Notes: generated by a model not told the origin, from the sequence alone. A DNA stretch of 64,000 nucleotides from Streptomyces parvus (GCF_032121415.1 NZ_CP135079.1:2852001-2916000); one strand, 5' to 3'; numbered from the stretch's first letter, positions 24,225-33,439 are shown. Made by a program: numbers and translations.

Positions 24225-25094
24225 TCAGGCCTCCGCCTCGCCCCACTCCTCGACCGCCACCTCGTCGCCCACCGACAGCTCCCCCGGCCGCACCACGGCG
24301 AACTTCGCGCCGAACACCACCCCGCCCGCCGAGAAGCGCCGGTAGTCCGCGAGCGTCCGCAACGGCTCCGGCCCGCCCCGGGCCCCGGTCTCCTGGTCGA
24401 CCAGGGTGACCGCGCAGCGCACGGCGAGCTTGGTGTAGCCCAGCTCGGCCGCGCCGATGGTCGCGCGGCGGATCCGGTCCTCGGCGTGGGGTTCCGCCGC
24501 CCAGTCCGCCCCCTGGCGCCCCCCGGGGACGCTGTCGACGACGATGTTCGGGCGGAAGCGGTCCATGGCCAGGGGCGGGGCGCCGCGCTCGGCCAGCCGC
24601 GTGTGCAGGCGGGCGAGGGAGGCGCGGGAGAGCACGTGGACGGCCCCGCTGTCGGCGTAGCCCGTCGTGCCGGGGGTCAGGCCGTCGGTCTTCCGGACGT
24701 GCTCCGGCGGTACGCGGACCAGACGGCTCGGGGCGCCGAGGAAGTCCGTGAGCCAGGCGGCGGCTTCGTCGCCCTGGTCGATGCCCTGGTACGTCGCGCC
24801 GAACAGGTCGACGTCGCGCCGGGGCGCGGAGGTGGTGACGTCGAGGTGCAGCGCGCCGCGACCGCCCTCCGGCTCCGCCGACGCGAGCGTGAGCCCGGTG
24901 CCGTCGGCGCTGACGGTGGGCCGGACGAGGGCGAGGCGGGGGTCGCGGCGCTGGGTGCGGTAGACGCCGTCGACACCGACGACCATGAAACTGCGGTCAT
25001 GCGCGAGACCCGCCGGAGTGAGGTGCGTCCTGTCCAGGGACGTTCCCGCACAGCCCTTGACGGGGTAGGTGATCAGCTCGACGACCGTGGCCAT
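24225..25094 (-). CDS. MOSC domain protein (molybdenum cofactor/sulfur-carrier family)
   Basis: 289 residues. MOSC_N beta-barrel at the N-terminus (VVELITYPVKGCAGTSLD), then the MOSC core with RFRPNIVVDS and the conserved Cys in LAVRCAVTLVDQETG, as in mARC/YcbX-type N-hydroxylated-compound reductases and Moco sulfurase C-terminal domains. It likely binds molybdenum cofactor; no partner reductase domain is fused. The ATG at 25094 is preferred for its AAGGAGA site. The small ORF at 24032 follows directly. Confidence 0.88.
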   Translation of the reverse strand: MATVVELITYPVKGCAGTSLDRTHLTPAGLAHDRSFMVVGVDGVYRTQRRDPRLALVRPTVSADGTGLTLASAEPEGGRGALHLDVTTSAPRRDVDLFGATYQGIDQGDEAAAWLTDFLGAPSRLVRVPPEHVRKTDGLTPGTTGYADSGAVHVLSRASLARLHTRLAERGAPPLAMDRFRPNIVVDSVPGGRQGADWAAEPHAEDRIRRATIGAAELGYTKLAVRCAVTLVDQETGARGGPEPLRTLADYRRFSAGGVVFGAKFAVVRPGELSVGDEVAVEEWGEAEA

Positions 25095-25233
25095 GCGGCC
25101 TCTCCTTCGCAACGCCCTGCCCGCGGGTCTGCTGCCGTCGGGCCCTCAAGGCCAGGGTGCCAGGTCGCGCGAAACATGATCGACGGTTTTCGCGTCCCAC
25201 CGCGGAAGGGCCGCTGCGCCGGGCCCCGCGCCG

Positions 25234-25261
25234 CCCTGCCCCGAGCCGCCCCGGGGCAGGG
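25234..25261 (-). terminator. Hairpin terminator after the M23 peptidase
   Basis: Perfect 10-bp GC-rich arms (CCCTGCCCCG at 25234-25243 with 25252-25261) and an 8-base loop, just beyond the minus-strand peptidase stop. Confidence 0.7.
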
Positions 25262-25269
25262 ACCACGCG

Positions 25270-26106
25270 TCAGCAGTTCGGGATGACCGTCCCGCTGTTG
25301 TCGCGGGCCTCGTCGTTGCCCCAGCGGGAGAGGTAATAGGCGGAGACGTACGCGTTGCGCCCGTTCTTGCCCGCGTAGACGACGTCGAGGTCGGTGCGCA
25401 GCCACCAGTGGTTGAACTGGCTCGCCGTGCCGACCCGCGCCCCCCACACCTTGCAGTACACGTAGTTGGTACCGGCGTTGAGGACGCCCTGCGCGTCCGC
25501 GGTGTCGGCGGCGGCGTAACCGGTGGCGTTGGCGAAGGTGTCGACCCAGTACTTTCCGCCTCCGCCGCCACCGCAACCGTTGTCGCTGGTCAGGTACTTG
25601 CTGTAGTACGAGCCGGGATACGGCGCGAGGGACTGGCCGTTGATCACGATGGTCTGGCCGACGCCGTTGTAGAGCTGCTCGTAGTGGATGTGCGCGCCGG
25701 AGCTGTTGCCGGTGGAGCCGGTGGTGCCGATCTGCTGGCCCTGGGCGACCTGGGCCCCGTGGGCGACGGAGAACGCGGCGAGGTGGAAGTAGTACGTCTT
25801 CCAGCCGCCGCCGTGCTCGACGGCGATGTAGTTGCCCGCACCGCTCGGCTGGGAGTAGCGGTACGCGGTCCCGGCGGCCGAGGCGAGGACCGGGGAGCCG
25901 GCCGTCCCCCCGCCGTCGGTGCGGACGAAGTCGAGAGCCTGTCTGACCTCGGCGGAGTGATGGCTGTAGGTCCACTGCTGGCCGCAGGCGTAGGGCGCCT
26001 TGAAGTTCGGGGCAGCCGCGGCGGGGGACGCGGTGGCGGTGACGGTGAGCAGCCCTCCGAGGAGGGCGAGGAGTGCCAGGAGGCAGGTGCGGGGCGAGCG
26101 TCGCAT
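25270..26106 (-). CDS. Secreted M23-family zinc metallopeptidase
   Basis: 278 residues with a signal peptide (about residues 1-32, ending AAA). The M23/LytM fold is visible: QALDFVRTDGG carries the HxxxD-equivalent region, followed by GNSSGAHIHYEQ with the HxH zinc site, close to beta-lytic/LasA enzymes. These cut peptidoglycan cross-bridges or glycine-rich peptides. The last ~100 residues, after a CGGGGGGK hinge, form a separate domain ending in a C-terminal Cys, perhaps for substrate binding. The ATG at 26106 is chosen over a TTG at 26133. Confidence 0.88.
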   Translation of the reverse strand: MRRSPRTCLLALLALLGGLLTVTATASPAAAAPNFKAPYACGQQWTYSHHSAEVRQALDFVRTDGGGTAGSPVLASAAGTAYRYSQPSGAGNYIAVEHGGGWKTYYFHLAAFSVAHGAQVAQGQQIGTTGSTGNSSGAHIHYEQLYNGVGQTIVINGQSLAPYPGSYYSKYLTSDNGCGGGGGGKYWVDTFANATGYAAADTADAQGVLNAGTNYVYCKVWGARVGTASQFNHWWLRTDLDVVYAGKNGRNAYVSAYYLSRWGNDEARDNSGTVIPNC

Positions 26107-26264
26107 GGGCGGGGAAGTCCTTCGGGTCGGCAACCGGGCGGTGGAGCGCGAGGTGCGAGTACGAAGTGCCTTGGGTGCGTGACGCCCTGGCGCGAGGCGG
26201 CCAGGAATCTACGCGAGTTGAACGGCACCAGAGTGCCGCAACTTCGGTGGCGGGAACAGGGGCC

Positions 26265-26287
26265 GGGCCCGGCCCTCCGCCGGGCCC
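26265..26287 (-). terminator. Hairpin terminator after the acyl-CoA ligase
   Basis: GGGCCCGGC (26265-26273) pairs perfectly with 26279-26287 across a 5-base loop, directly downstream of the minus-strand ligase gene. Confidence 0.6.
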
Positions 26288-26303
26288 CGCCCCCCATCGG
26301 CAG

Positions 26304-28226
26304 CTACTTCCGGTACAACTCCTCGATCTCCCCCGCGAAGTCGCGTGCGATCGCGTCCCGTTTCAGCTTCAGCGACGGCGTCAGGTGGCCGCTCTCCTCC
26401 GTGAAGTCCACCGGCAGGACCGTGAACTTGCGGATCGACTCGGCGCGCGAGACCAGGCGGTTGGCCTCGTCCACCGCCTTCTGGAGCGTGGTGCGCAGGT
26501 CCTCCTCGTGGACCAGGTCGCGCATCGGGATGTCCTGCTTCTTGGTCATCCGCCGCCAGTGCTGGAGGCCGTCCGGTTCCAGGGTGATCAGGGCGGTGAC
26601 GAACGAGCGGTTGTCGCCGACCACCATGCACTGGCTGACCAGGGGGTGGGCGCGCAGCCAGTCCTCCAGTGGGGCGGGGGTGACGTTCTTGCCGCCCGAC
26701 GTGATGATGATGTCCTTCTTGCGGCCCGTGATCGTCAGGTAGCCGTCCTCGTCCAGCGCGCCCAGGTCGCCCGTCGGGAACCAGTCGTCCGCCAGCAGCG
26801 CCGGGGCCACCTCCGCCCGCTCCCCGTCCCAGTAGCCCCGGAACACCTGGCCGCCCTTCAGCAGCACCTCGCCGTCGTCCGCGATGCGCACCGAGGTCCC
26901 GGGCAGCGGCCAACCGACCGTGCCCAGGCGGGGCCTGAGGGGCGGGGTCACCGTGTGGGCGGCCGTGGTCTCGGTGAGTCCGTAGCCCTCGAAGATGCCG
27001 ATGCCCGCGCCCTCGTAGAACGACGCGAGGCGCCGGCCCAGCGGGGAGCCGCCGCAGATCACGTACCGGACCTTGCCGCCCAGCGCCGCCCGGATGCGGC
27101 GGTAGACCAGCGGGTCGTACAGGGCGCGGGCCGCGCGCAGGCCGAGGCCCGGGCCCGGGCCCGTGCCGTGTTCGGCGGCCTCCACCGCCTTGCCGTAGCG
27201 CTGGGCGATCTTCGCCGCGCGGTCGAACGACGAGGCGCGGCCCATCTTCTCCGCCGTCGCCCGGCCCGTGTTGTAGACCTTCTCCAGGACGTACGGGATG
27301 GCCAGGAGGAACGTGGGGCGGAAGCCCGCCAGGTCGGCCAGGAGGTCTTCCGTCCGGATCGACGGGGCGTGGCCCAGGCGGACTCTCGCCCGCATGCAGC
27401 CGATGGCCACCATGCGGCCGAAGACGTGGGAGAGGGGGAGGAAGAGGAGGGTCGAAGCCGGTTCCTTCGACACCGACTTGAAGACCGGGTGCAGCAGTTC
27501 GATGGCGTTGTCGACCTCGGCGAAGAAGTTGCCGTGGGTCAGGACACAGCCCTTAGGGCGGCCCGTCGTGCCCGAGGTGTAGATGAGGGTCGCCGGGCTG
27601 TGCGGTTCCAGGGTGGCCCGGCGCGCCGCGACCGCCGCGTCCGGGATGTCCTTGCCGAGGGACTTCAGGTGGCCGATCGCCCCCGTGTCGAACTGCCACA
27701 GGTGCGCCAGGTCGCCGAGTTGCTTGCGCTCCTGGCTGATCAGGCGGCCCTGCTCCTTCGTCTCCACCGCGCACGCCACCGCGCCCGAGTTCTGGAGGAT
27801 CCAGCGGGCCTGGAACGCGGACGAGGTCGGGTAGATCGGGACCGTCACCAGGCCCGCCGCCCACGCCGCGAAGTCCAGCAGCGTCCACTCGTACGTCGTC
27901 GGGGCCATGATCGCGACCCGGTCCCCCGCCCGCAGCCCCTCCGCCACCAGGCCCTTGGCCACCGCAAGCACCTCGGCGGCGAACGCGGCGGAGCTCACGT
28001 CCTGCCACGCGCCCTGGGCGTCCTTACGGCTGAGGACCAGGTCCCCCGGCGCCTCCCGGGCGTTGTCGAACGGGATCTCGGCCAGCGAGCCGCGCTCCAC
28101 GATCGGCGCGAACCTGGGTACGGAGACCTCCTGGACCCGGCCGTCCGGGCCGCGCTTCTTCGTCGGCTCGACCAGGACGGGCTGCGGAACTGCGGAGGCG
28201 GATACGGCGGAAGGTGGCGTTGACAC
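26304..28226 (-). CDS. Long-chain fatty acid-CoA ligase (FadD15-like)
   Basis: 640 residues of the ANL adenylating superfamily. The ATP loop is TLIYTSGTTGRPKG, the A5 motif is GYGLTETTAAH, and GRKKDIIITSGGKN holds the hinge and the fatty-acid-class core. It activates fatty acids to acyl-CoA at the membrane face. The GTG start at 28226 has AGGAG upstream. The neighbours are thiolase, beta-ketoacyl reductase and hydratase genes, so it fits a lipid chain-modification block. Confidence 0.92.
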   Translation of the reverse strand: MSTPPSAVSASAVPQPVLVEPTKKRGPDGRVQEVSVPRFAPIVERGSLAEIPFDNAREAPGDLVLSRKDAQGAWQDVSSAAFAAEVLAVAKGLVAEGLRAGDRVAIMAPTTYEWTLLDFAAWAAGLVTVPIYPTSSAFQARWILQNSGAVACAVETKEQGRLISQERKQLGDLAHLWQFDTGAIGHLKSLGKDIPDAAVAARRATLEPHSPATLIYTSGTTGRPKGCVLTHGNFFAEVDNAIELLHPVFKSVSKEPASTLLFLPLSHVFGRMVAIGCMRARVRLGHAPSIRTEDLLADLAGFRPTFLLAIPYVLEKVYNTGRATAEKMGRASSFDRAAKIAQRYGKAVEAAEHGTGPGPGLGLRAARALYDPLVYRRIRAALGGKVRYVICGGSPLGRRLASFYEGAGIGIFEGYGLTETTAAHTVTPPLRPRLGTVGWPLPGTSVRIADDGEVLLKGGQVFRGYWDGERAEVAPALLADDWFPTGDLGALDEDGYLTITGRKKDIIITSGGKNVTPAPLEDWLRAHPLVSQCMVVGDNRSFVTALITLEPDGLQHWRRMTKKQDIPMRDLVHEEDLRTTLQKAVDEANRLVSRAESIRKFTVLPVDFTEESGHLTPSLKLKRDAIARDFAGEIEELYRK

Positions 28227-28321
28227 GTGCGGCTCCTCGGTTCGGGGGGTCGGGCGGGTCGGTTCGCCGGGTCATCCGTCCGGCAGGGTTGGGGACAAGG
28301 GGGAAAGGGGGAGCAACGGGG

Positions 28322-29617
28322 CTACGGGCGTTCCAGGATCGCCGTCACCCCCTGCCCACCCGCCGCGCAGATCGAGATCAGGCCCCTGCCCGGGCCCTCC
28401 CGCTCCGCCAGCAGCTTCGCCAGCGTCGCCACGATCCGGGCGCCCGTCGCGGCGAACGGGTGGCCGGTGGCCAGGGAGGAGCCGGCCACGTTCAGGCGGG
28501 TGCGGTCCACCGGGGCGAGGCCCTGCTCCTCCCAGGCGGCGAGGGTGGCCAGCACCTGGGAGGCGAAGGCCTCGTGGATCTCGTACAGGTCGAAGTCCTC
28601 GATGCCCAGGCCGGCCCGCTCCAGCAGGCGCGGCACCGCGTACGCCGGGGCCATGAGGAGGCCGTCGTCGCCGTCCACGTGGTCGACCGCGCCCGTCTCG
28701 TGGAGGGAGAGGTAGGCCAGCGGTTCCAGGCCCCGGTCCCGCGCCCACTCCTCGCTCGCCAGCAGGACCGTGGCCGCGCCGTCCGTCAGCGGGGTCGAAT
28801 TGCCCGCCGTCATCGTCGGGTCGGGGTCAAGAGTGCCGAACACCGGTTTCAGGCGCGCCAGTTTCCCGGCCGTCGAGTCCGGGCGCAGGTTCTGGTCTCG
28901 GTCCAGGCCCCGGTACGGGACCACCAGGTCGTCCAGGAAGCCCCGCTCGTACGCGGCGGCCAGGCGCTGGTGGCTCGTGGCGGCCAGCAGGTCCTGGTCC
29001 TCGCGGGTGACCGCCCAGCGGCGGGCGGTGACGGCGGCGTGCTCGCCCATCGACAGGCCGGTGCGGGGTTCGGCGTTGCGCGGGATGTCGGGGACGAGGT
29101 GGCGGGGGCGTACGGCGGCCAGGGCCGCGAGGCGGGCGCCCGTCGTCTTCGCGCGGCGGGCGGCGAGCAGGATGCGGCGCAGGTCGTCGTTGACGCCGAG
29201 CGGGGCGTCGCTGGTGGTGTCGGAGCCGCCCGCGATCGCCGAGTCGACGGACCCGAGCGCGATCTGGTTCGCGGCGGCGATGACCGCCTGGAGGCCGGTG
29301 CCGCAGGCCTGTTGGATGTCGTACGCCGGGGTACGAGGATCGAGGGCGGAGCCGAGGACGGTCTCGCGGGCCAGGTTGAAGTCACGGCTGTGCTTGAGGA
29401 CCGCGCCGGCGACGAACGCCCCGACCCGGTCCCCGGCCAGGCCGTACCGCTCGACCAGGCCGTTCAGCGCGGCCGTCAGCAGGTCCTGGTTGGAGGCGGT
29501 CGCGTAGGGGCCGTCGGAGCGGGCGAAGGGGGTGCGGCTGCCGCCGAGCACCGCGACGCGGCGCGGCTGGGGCGGGGAGAGCGGCACGAACGGGTCCTGG
29601 CGCGTCATCGTGACCAT
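28322..29617 (-). CDS. Acetyl-CoA C-acyltransferase (thiolase, FadA2/FadI-like)
   Basis: 431 residues. All thiolase motifs are present: nucleophile Cys in DIQQACGTGLQA, then NEHEAFA-equivalent YEIHEAFASQ, GHPFAATGAR, and the second Cys in ISICAAGGQG. It cleaves or condenses beta-ketoacyl-CoA. It is divergent from the FabG4-like reductase across a palindrome. The arrangement thiolase / FabG4 / MaoC hydratase matches the mycobacterial Rv0243-Rv0242c-Rv0241c set, which points to a linked role. Confidence 0.93.
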   Translation of the reverse strand: MVTMTRQDPFVPLSPPQPRRVAVLGGSRTPFARSDGPYATASNQDLLTAALNGLVERYGLAGDRVGAFVAGAVLKHSRDFNLARETVLGSALDPRTPAYDIQQACGTGLQAVIAAANQIALGSVDSAIAGGSDTTSDAPLGVNDDLRRILLAARRAKTTGARLAALAAVRPRHLVPDIPRNAEPRTGLSMGEHAAVTARRWAVTREDQDLLAATSHQRLAAAYERGFLDDLVVPYRGLDRDQNLRPDSTAGKLARLKPVFGTLDPDPTMTAGNSTPLTDGAATVLLASEEWARDRGLEPLAYLSLHETGAVDHVDGDDGLLMAPAYAVPRLLERAGLGIEDFDLYEIHEAFASQVLATLAAWEEQGLAPVDRTRLNVAGSSLATGHPFAATGARIVATLAKLLAEREGPGRGLISICAAGGQGVTAILERP

Positions 29618-29675
29618 CTCGTCTCGGTCGGTCCGGAATTGTTCATCTCGACCAGCTCCTGACTCTTCAGTAACC

Positions 29676-29689
29676 TTACTCCAGAGTAA
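29676..29689. promoter_or_regulatory. Palindromic operator between thiolase and fabG4-like genes
   Basis: TTACTCCAGAGTAA has perfect 6-bp arms around CA, in the 100-bp divergent promoter region. It resembles a TetR- or FadR-type operator for fatty-acid genes; the regulator is not encoded beside it. Confidence 0.55.
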
Positions 29690-29717
29690 ATCTACGACCG
29701 AGCAGGGAGTCAGGACA

Positions 29718-31040
29718 ATGGCCGATCGCTATCTGCACCTCACCGGCACAGCACCCGGCCGCTTCCTCACCCGCCGGCTCGGCCTGCCGCAGCCCGCCCC
29801 GCTGCGCCGCTGGACCCTTCGGACGCAGCGCCTGGACGGGCCGCTGCTGCATCTGACCGCCGGGGACTCCGCGATCACGGACGAGCTGGCGAAAGCGCTC
29901 GCCACGACCGGGCTGACGGTCGACGCCCACGCCGCACGACCCGCCGGGATCGTGCTGGACGCCACGGGGGTCACCTCCGCCCGGGGTCTCGCCGAGGTGC
30001 ACGCGGCCCTGCATCCTGTTGTACGGTCGCAGACTCCCGGTGGCCGGATCGTCGTCATCGGCACGCCCCCGTCCTCCGATGACCACCATCAGGCCGCTGC
30101 CCAGCAGGCGTTGGAGGGTTTCGTCCGGTCCCTGGGGAAGGAGATCGGGCGCGGCTCCACCGCCCAGCTCGTGCGGATTCCGGCCGGGGCCGCGCCGGGG
30201 GCCGCCGAGTCCACCCTCCGCTTCCTCCTCTCCCCCCGGTCCGCCTACGTCAGCGGCCAGGTGATCGAGCTGACCACCGCGGCCCCGGACCCCGTGGCCG
30301 ACCGGGACGCCCCGCTCACCGGCCGCACCGCCCTGGTCACCGGCGCGGCGCGGGGCATCGGCGCGTCCGTCGCCTCGGTGCTGGCCCGCGACGGGGCGCA
30401 CGTGATCGTGCTGGACGTCCCCCAGGCCCAGGACGACCTGGTGCGCACCGCCGACCGGCTCGGGGCCACCGCGCTGCCGCTGGACATCACCGCGCCGGAC
30501 GCCGCCGCCCGCATCGCCGCCGCCGCACCGGACGGGCTCGACGTCCTCGTCCACAACGCGGGCATCACCCGCGACCGCCGCCTCGCCAACATGCCGGCCG
30601 ACCGCTGGGCCCAGGTCATCGACGTCAACCTCGACAGCGTGCTCCGCACCACCGACGAACTCCTCACCTCGGGCACCCTGAACCGGGGCGGCCGGGTCGT
30701 CGCCACCGCCTCCATCGCGGGCATCGCGGGCAACAACGGCCAGACCAACTACGCGGCCAGCAAGGCCGGAGTCATCGGCCTCGTCCGCTCGCTCGGGCCG
30801 CGCGCCGCCGCCGACCACGGCGTCACCGTCAACGCGGTGGCCCCCGGGTTCATCGAGACGAAGATGACCGCCGCCGTCCCGCTGTTCATCCGCGAGGCGG
30901 GACGCCGCATGAACTCCCTCTCCCAGGGCGGGCTTCCGGTGGACGTCGCCGAGGCCGTCGCCTGGTTCGCGCAGCCCGGTTCCACCGCCGTCAACGGCCA
31001 GGTGCTGCGCGTCTGCGGCCAGAGCCTGCTGGGGGCGTGA
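29718..31040 (+). CDS. FabG4-like high-molecular-weight 3-oxoacyl reductase
   Basis: 440 residues, about 190 longer than ordinary FabG. Residues ~1-200 form a flavodoxin-like domain without a cofactor motif. Residues ~205-440 are a classical SDR with TGAARGIGASVA, NAGITRD, and the catalytic YAASK. Mycobacterial FabG4 has the same layout and uses NADH to reduce 3-oxoacyl-CoA. AGGGAGTCAGGA precedes the ATG. The MaoC hydratase start overlaps or follows within 6 bp. Confidence 0.92.
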   Translation: MADRYLHLTGTAPGRFLTRRLGLPQPAPLRRWTLRTQRLDGPLLHLTAGDSAITDELAKALATTGLTVDAHAARPAGIVLDATGVTSARGLAEVHAALHPVVRSQTPGGRIVVIGTPPSSDDHHQAAAQQALEGFVRSLGKEIGRGSTAQLVRIPAGAAPGAAESTLRFLLSPRSAYVSGQVIELTTAAPDPVADRDAPLTGRTALVTGAARGIGASVASVLARDGAHVIVLDVPQAQDDLVRTADRLGATALPLDITAPDAAARIAAAAPDGLDVLVHNAGITRDRRLANMPADRWAQVIDVNLDSVLRTTDELLTSGTLNRGGRVVATASIAGIAGNNGQTNYAASKAGVIGLVRSLGPRAAADHGVTVNAVAPGFIETKMTAAVPLFIREAGRRMNSLSQGGLPVDVAEAVAWFAQPGSTAVNGQVLRVCGQSLLGA

Positions 31041-31045
31041 GACCG

Positions 31046-31879
31046 ATGACCTCACTCAGCGCCTCGCTCGTGCGCGGGGCCCTCACCTCACCGTTCAAGC
31101 GCGCCGGGCAGCCGGACGCCACCGTGCCGCGGGGCCGCCTGACCCGCCCGGCCGCGCCCGTCGCGCCCGGGCCGCTCGCGGCGTACGGAAAGATCTGCGG
31201 GTTCGCCGAGTCCGGCCCGTTGCCGCTGACGTATCCGCATGTACTGGCCTTCCCGCTCACCATGCGGCTGATGACGGAGCGCGCCTTCCCACTGCCGGTC
31301 CTCGGGCTCGTCCACACCTGGATCGAGATCACCCCGCACCGCACCGCGCAGCCCACCGAACCACTCGAACTGACCGTGTATGCGGAGGGATTGGCCCCGC
31401 ACCGGCGAGGCACCGAGGTCACGATGGCGACCGAGGCGCGGGTGGGCGGGGAGCTGGTGTGGGAGTCCCGCAGCGGCTATCTGTCCCGGCACGCGACGGC
31501 ACCTGCGGACCCCCCGTCCCGCACGGCCCCGGACGCCGCCGGCGAGCTGCCCGCCGTCACCGAGTGGCGGCTGCCCGGCGACCTCGGACGGCGCTACGGG
31601 GCCGTCTCCGGGGACCGCAACCCGATCCACCTCCACCCGCTGACCGCCCGGCTGTTCGGCTTCCCCCGGGCCATCGCGCACGGTATGTGGACGGTCGCCC
31701 GCTGCCTGGCCGAGGCCGGGGACGCCGCCGCGGTCCGTTCCGTACGGGCCGAGTTCAGGGCCCCCGTCCTGCTGCCCGCCACCGTGACGTACGCCGCCGA
31801 CGCCGCCGGGAACGCCTTCGCGCTGCGCGGGACGAAGGGGCGCGTCCACCTCGTGGGGACGGTGACCCGGAAGGCGTAG
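31046..31879 (+). CDS. MaoC-like (R)-hydratase/dehydratase (HtdX-like)
   Basis: 277 residues, a double hot-dog enzyme. The C-terminal half carries the hydratase motif YGAVSGDRNPIHLHPLTARLFGF, with the catalytic Asp/His, and AHGMW. It should interconvert 3-hydroxyacyl and enoyl thioesters after the FabG4-like step. The ATG at 31046 is taken; a GTG at 31037 overlaps the reductase TGA and would add three residues. Tight spacing shows co-transcription with the reductase. Confidence 0.9.
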   Translation: MTSLSASLVRGALTSPFKRAGQPDATVPRGRLTRPAAPVAPGPLAAYGKICGFAESGPLPLTYPHVLAFPLTMRLMTERAFPLPVLGLVHTWIEITPHRTAQPTEPLELTVYAEGLAPHRRGTEVTMATEARVGGELVWESRSGYLSRHATAPADPPSRTAPDAAGELPAVTEWRLPGDLGRRYGAVSGDRNPIHLHPLTARLFGFPRAIAHGMWTVARCLAEAGDAAAVRSVRAEFRAPVLLPATVTYAADAAGNAFALRGTKGRVHLVGTVTRKA

Positions 31880-31984
31880 GCGTCACTGCTTCCCGAGCTC
31901 CGCTTCCCGGGGCGCGCATGTGACACTCCCCTGTGGGCTCCCGCCCGCTCCGGCTGGCCGTCACCGACGCCGACCGGGGGACAC

Positions 31985-33208
31985 ATGCACGAGAAAGCAG
32001 GGCCGGTAACGGTGGAGAGACCCAGCGCGGTCGAGCGCGCACTGCGTGAGGCCGCGCCCCACGAGATCTTCGACGTGGTCCGCTCGGTGATCGAGAGCCG
32101 CCACCGGGCCCGTACGGTGGACCTGCTGCTCGCCGACTACGCGATGACCCGGCTGCAGCCCGTCGGCGTCCTTCCGGACACCCGCACCCCCGTCCCGGTG
32201 CACGACAGCGCGCCCGGTCGCGCCTTCGGCGCGCAGGCTCCGCACTGCGTACCGGACCCCTCGGCCTCCACGGTGACGGCCCACCTCCCGGTCAGCGTCC
32301 GGGGAGACCGGCTGGGCGTTCTCAGCGTCACGCTGGCGGCGCACGAGGGCGGCGGACCGACAGCCGAGGTCCTCGCGGATCTCCAGGAGTGCGCCGACGC
32401 CCTGGCGCACGAGGTGGTCGTGGCGGAGCGGGACACCGACCTCTTCCTGCAGGCCCGGCGGGCGGAACGGCTCACCCTGGCCGCCGAGATGCAGTGGCAG
32501 CTCCTGCCCGGCCGCTCGTGCGCGCGTCCGGAGTACAGCCTGGGCGCGCAGCTGGAGCCCGCCTACGCCATCTTCGGCGACAGCTTCGACTGGTCGGCCT
32601 CGGCCGACGACCTGTACGTGACCGTCAGCAACGGCATGGGGGAGGGCATCCACGCCGCGCTGCTGACGAACCTCTGCGTCAACGCGCTGCGCAACGCCCG
32701 CCGCGCCGGCCTCAGCCTGAGCGACCAGGCGTACCTGGCCGACCAGGCGGTGTACGGGCAGCACGGCGGGGACCAGTACCTGTCCACCCTGCTCTTCCGC
32801 TTCCACCTCCCGACCGGGGAGGTGGAAGTGGTCGACGCCGGATCACCCCGGGTGTGGCGGGTGCGCGACGGGGTCGTGGAGCAGATCGCGTTCGAGGCGC
32901 AGATGCCCCTGGGCATGTTCGAGGACACCGACTACGTCGCGCAGCGCTTCCAGGTCGAGCCCGGTGACCGGCTGCTTTTCATCAGCGACGGCGTCTACGA
33001 CGCGCTGTCCCCGGCCGGCGAGAGGTACAGCCTCCGAGCGCTGGCCGCCTCGATCAACAGCACACGGCTGCTGCCCGCGCCGCAGGTGCCGAGGGTGATG
33101 CTCCAGGAGCTCCTGGGCCACCGGGGATCGGGACCGGCCGCGGACGACTCGCTCGTGATGTGCCTGGACTGGCACGGCCGCGAGGCGCCGGGTCCGGCGG
33201 GGCCGTGA
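31985..33208 (+). CDS. GAF-PP2C (SpoIIE-like) phosphatase homologue with a changed metal site
   Basis: 407 residues. Residues ~25-145 look like a GAF sensor and ~160-395 are a PP2C/SpoIIE fold. The first Asp motif is kept (FGDSFDW, about 198-203) and so are ISDGVYDAL and DDSLVM. The usual igDvxGxG Asp is Asn216 (VSNGMGEG). The same substitution occurs in a Streptomyces subfamily I recall, so it may be a defined variant with low or altered activity. Canonical members dephosphorylate STAS anti-anti-sigma factors. It stands 231 bp before the next phosphatase gene. Confidence 0.85.
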   Translation: MHEKAGPVTVERPSAVERALREAAPHEIFDVVRSVIESRHRARTVDLLLADYAMTRLQPVGVLPDTRTPVPVHDSAPGRAFGAQAPHCVPDPSASTVTAHLPVSVRGDRLGVLSVTLAAHEGGGPTAEVLADLQECADALAHEVVVAERDTDLFLQARRAERLTLAAEMQWQLLPGRSCARPEYSLGAQLEPAYAIFGDSFDWSASADDLYVTVSNGMGEGIHAALLTNLCVNALRNARRAGLSLSDQAYLADQAVYGQHGGDQYLSTLLFRFHLPTGEVEVVDAGSPRVWRVRDGVVEQIAFEAQMPLGMFEDTDYVAQRFQVEPGDRLLFISDGVYDALSPAGERYSLRALAASINSTRLLPAPQVPRVMLQELLGHRGSGPAADDSLVMCLDWHGREAPGPAGP

Positions 33209-33378
33209 CGGCGGGCGTCTGATCCGGCCGGGCCGCTGAACCGCCGAGCCCCGGGGCCGACCGTCGACCGCGCCCGGTCAATATGTGGCCGCCGGGTGAA
33301 GACTCTGCGACCTTCTGCCCGGGGAAACCCGTGCGGGAGGGGGGCCGGGTTGTCAGGCGAGCACGACGTGCGCGAAGG

Positions 33379-33392
33379 TTGCCTCAAGGCAA
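33379..33392. promoter_or_regulatory. Palindromic operator in front of the PP2C-B12-STAS-MarR operon
   Basis: TTGCCTCAAGGCAA has perfect 6-bp arms around CA, 47 bp before the first GTG. It looks like a MarR-family operator. A MarR gene ends the operon, so autoregulation is likely. Confidence 0.6.
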
Positions 33393-33439
33393 TCGTCTAG
33401 TTGATGAGGTGAGGGGTTCGCCCAGCGGGCCCTCGGCAT

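Noticed and set aside
28322..31879. Polyketide or PHA biosynthetic cluster
   Set aside because: There is no acyl carrier protein, ketosynthase or PHA synthase; the set matches an acyl-CoA module.
33209..33439. Cobalamin riboswitch before the B12-protein operon
   Set aside because: No B12-box consensus or long structured leader was seen in the 231-bp gap.
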